From Psychrobacillus sp. INOP01 (GTDB taxonomy: Bacteria > Bacillota > Bacilli > Bacillales_A > Planococcaceae): DNA of 64,000 nt. Shown one piece after another: positions 63,402-64,000 of the stretch (positions within the stretch are counted from its first letter, which is position 1; every line of letters begins with the position of its first letter). Below the pieces are notes generated by a model. That model made no database searches and was not told where the DNA came from. It saw only the letters and a list, made by a program, of their open reading frames with translations. The DNA lies in NCBI RefSeq assembly GCF_018140925.1, contig NZ_CP073315.1, positions 1,240,001 to 1,304,000 of the forward strand, given 5' to 3'. A program made the position numbers and the translations under genes.

Positions 63402-63911
63402 TTACGCTTTTGCTTCCGTCTTCTTATCAACAACAACATGATTAAATACATTTGCATCTATGTCTAGATCGAATGCCATTCCAAAGCCTACTACATAGCG
63501 TCCTTTTACTGGAGTCATTTCGAAAAGGGAAAAATCTAATCCACGCAATACATCTAGCAGTTTTGCTCCATATGCGTTATTAAATAACTCGAAGATGTCC
63601 TCATTCCCTTCATTGCCGATGTTTTTCGTTGTACAGCTCCAACGAACTCGCTCCGTTGCAAATGGATTAGCTGTTGAGGACTCATCTGCAATAAGAAATG
63701 CATCGACATATTCGTTTCTTTCCATAAATCCATAGTGCTCTGCAATTTTACTAATATATATGTATAACTTGCCATCTTTCTTCACGAACGGTGCACAACT
63801 GCTAAATGGTTTCCCTTCATCATTTAGTAAATTTAAAATCAGATTTTTTCTATTCGCAACAAATTGTAAATACTTTTCTTTGTTTTTCTCTAAATCAACC
63901 GTTTTAACCAT
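63402..63911 (-). CDS. HugZ-like pyridoxamine-phosphate-oxidase-fold protein
   Basis: A 169-residue split-barrel protein of the HugZ/heme-utilisation group. KPFSSCAPFVKKDGKLYIYIS and VRWSCTTKNI are typical. HugZ proteins bind heme and help release iron. AGGTGGG precedes the ATG ending at 63911, so a GTG frame extension is rejected. No clear Fur box was seen in the 89 bp left in the window. Heme breakdown is inferred from family. Confidence 0.75.
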   Translation of the reverse strand: MVKTVDLEKNKEKYLQFVANRKNLILNLLNDEGKPFSSCAPFVKKDGKLYIYISKIAEHYGFMERNEYVDAFLIADESSTANPFATERVRWSCTTKNIGNEGNEDIFELFNNAYGAKLLDVLRGLDFSLFEMTPVKGRYVVGFGMAFDLDIDANVFNHVVVDKKTEAKA

Positions 63912-64000
63912 AGTTTTTCCCACCTACTATTTTATTTGACTATCATCTAACCGTACTTAACAGGTGAATTCGAGGTTTCTTATCTGGGGAAATATATTGG

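Overview
The window looks like chromosome of an AT-rich, Gram-positive, endospore-forming Bacillales, most like the Planococcaceae/Caryophanaceae (Psychrobacillus or Lysinibacillus type). The evidence is strong AGGAGG-type ribosome binding sites, frequent TTG and GTG starts, U-tract hairpin terminators, germination and spore-type wall enzymes (CwlJ-like, YkuD-like), and Bacillus-type orthologues (YclM-like aspartokinase, HemAT, Xpt-PbuX, YwaC). The genus is an inference. I saw no rRNA, tRNA, insertion sequence, prophage or CRISPR array.

Layout. 1-16 kb: aspartokinase behind a PurR-like palindrome, a ketosynthase-like/STAS-like pair, a Nudix-GNAT fusion, a possible structured RNA, an MFS pump, the aerotaxis sensor HemAT, a CwlJ-type hydrolase, xpt-pbuX behind a guanine riboswitch, a PAS chemoreceptor, an LD-carboxypeptidase/amino-acid oxidase pair, a zinc peptidase and dapF. 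16-31 kb: a LysM-3D wall protein behind 11-bp-phased WalR-like repeats, a FusB-like protein, a hairpin-forming leader with a small ORF, a ComEC-like secreted hydrolase, queT behind a preQ1 riboswitch, an Opu-type osmolyte ABC operon, an intergenic TCTCGTATA repeat array, an MhqR-type dioxygenase, an ornithine-cyclodeaminase-like/MHS transporter/XRE-cupin locus and a PLD-family protein. 31-45 kb: an anaerobiosis/NO-linked region (below), split by a small island of resistance-type genes. 45-64 kb: an SDR, a methyltransferase, a broken GGDEF gene, phosphatase- and sulfatase-type hydrolases, a three-peptidase M20 catabolic cluster, an HsdR remnant, the alarmone synthetase YwaC, a PLA2-like small protein, a YkuD L,D-transpeptidase, DinB and HugZ proteins.

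The most coherent system is a set of promoters sharing an AAGTGA-N6-TCACTT palindrome. It lies upstream of hemAT, a radical SAM/SPASM gene, two DUF2249 genes and a CuA-type heme-copper reductase operon. In all five cases the palindrome centre is exactly 29.5 bp from the first base of a TATAAT-like -10, the class II Crp/Fnr geometry. A Crp/Fnr-family gene without an Fe-S cysteine cluster sits in the middle. Catalytic subunit I of the reductase has every heme and copper histidine at B-family (ba3) positions, but Asn replaces the cross-linked tyrosine (position 237), which points to NO rather than O2 reduction. With three DUF2249 genes (one interrupted by an in-frame TGA), a heme-copper-like membrane protein and a SufT/MIP18-like protein, this looks like an NO/low-oxygen response module.
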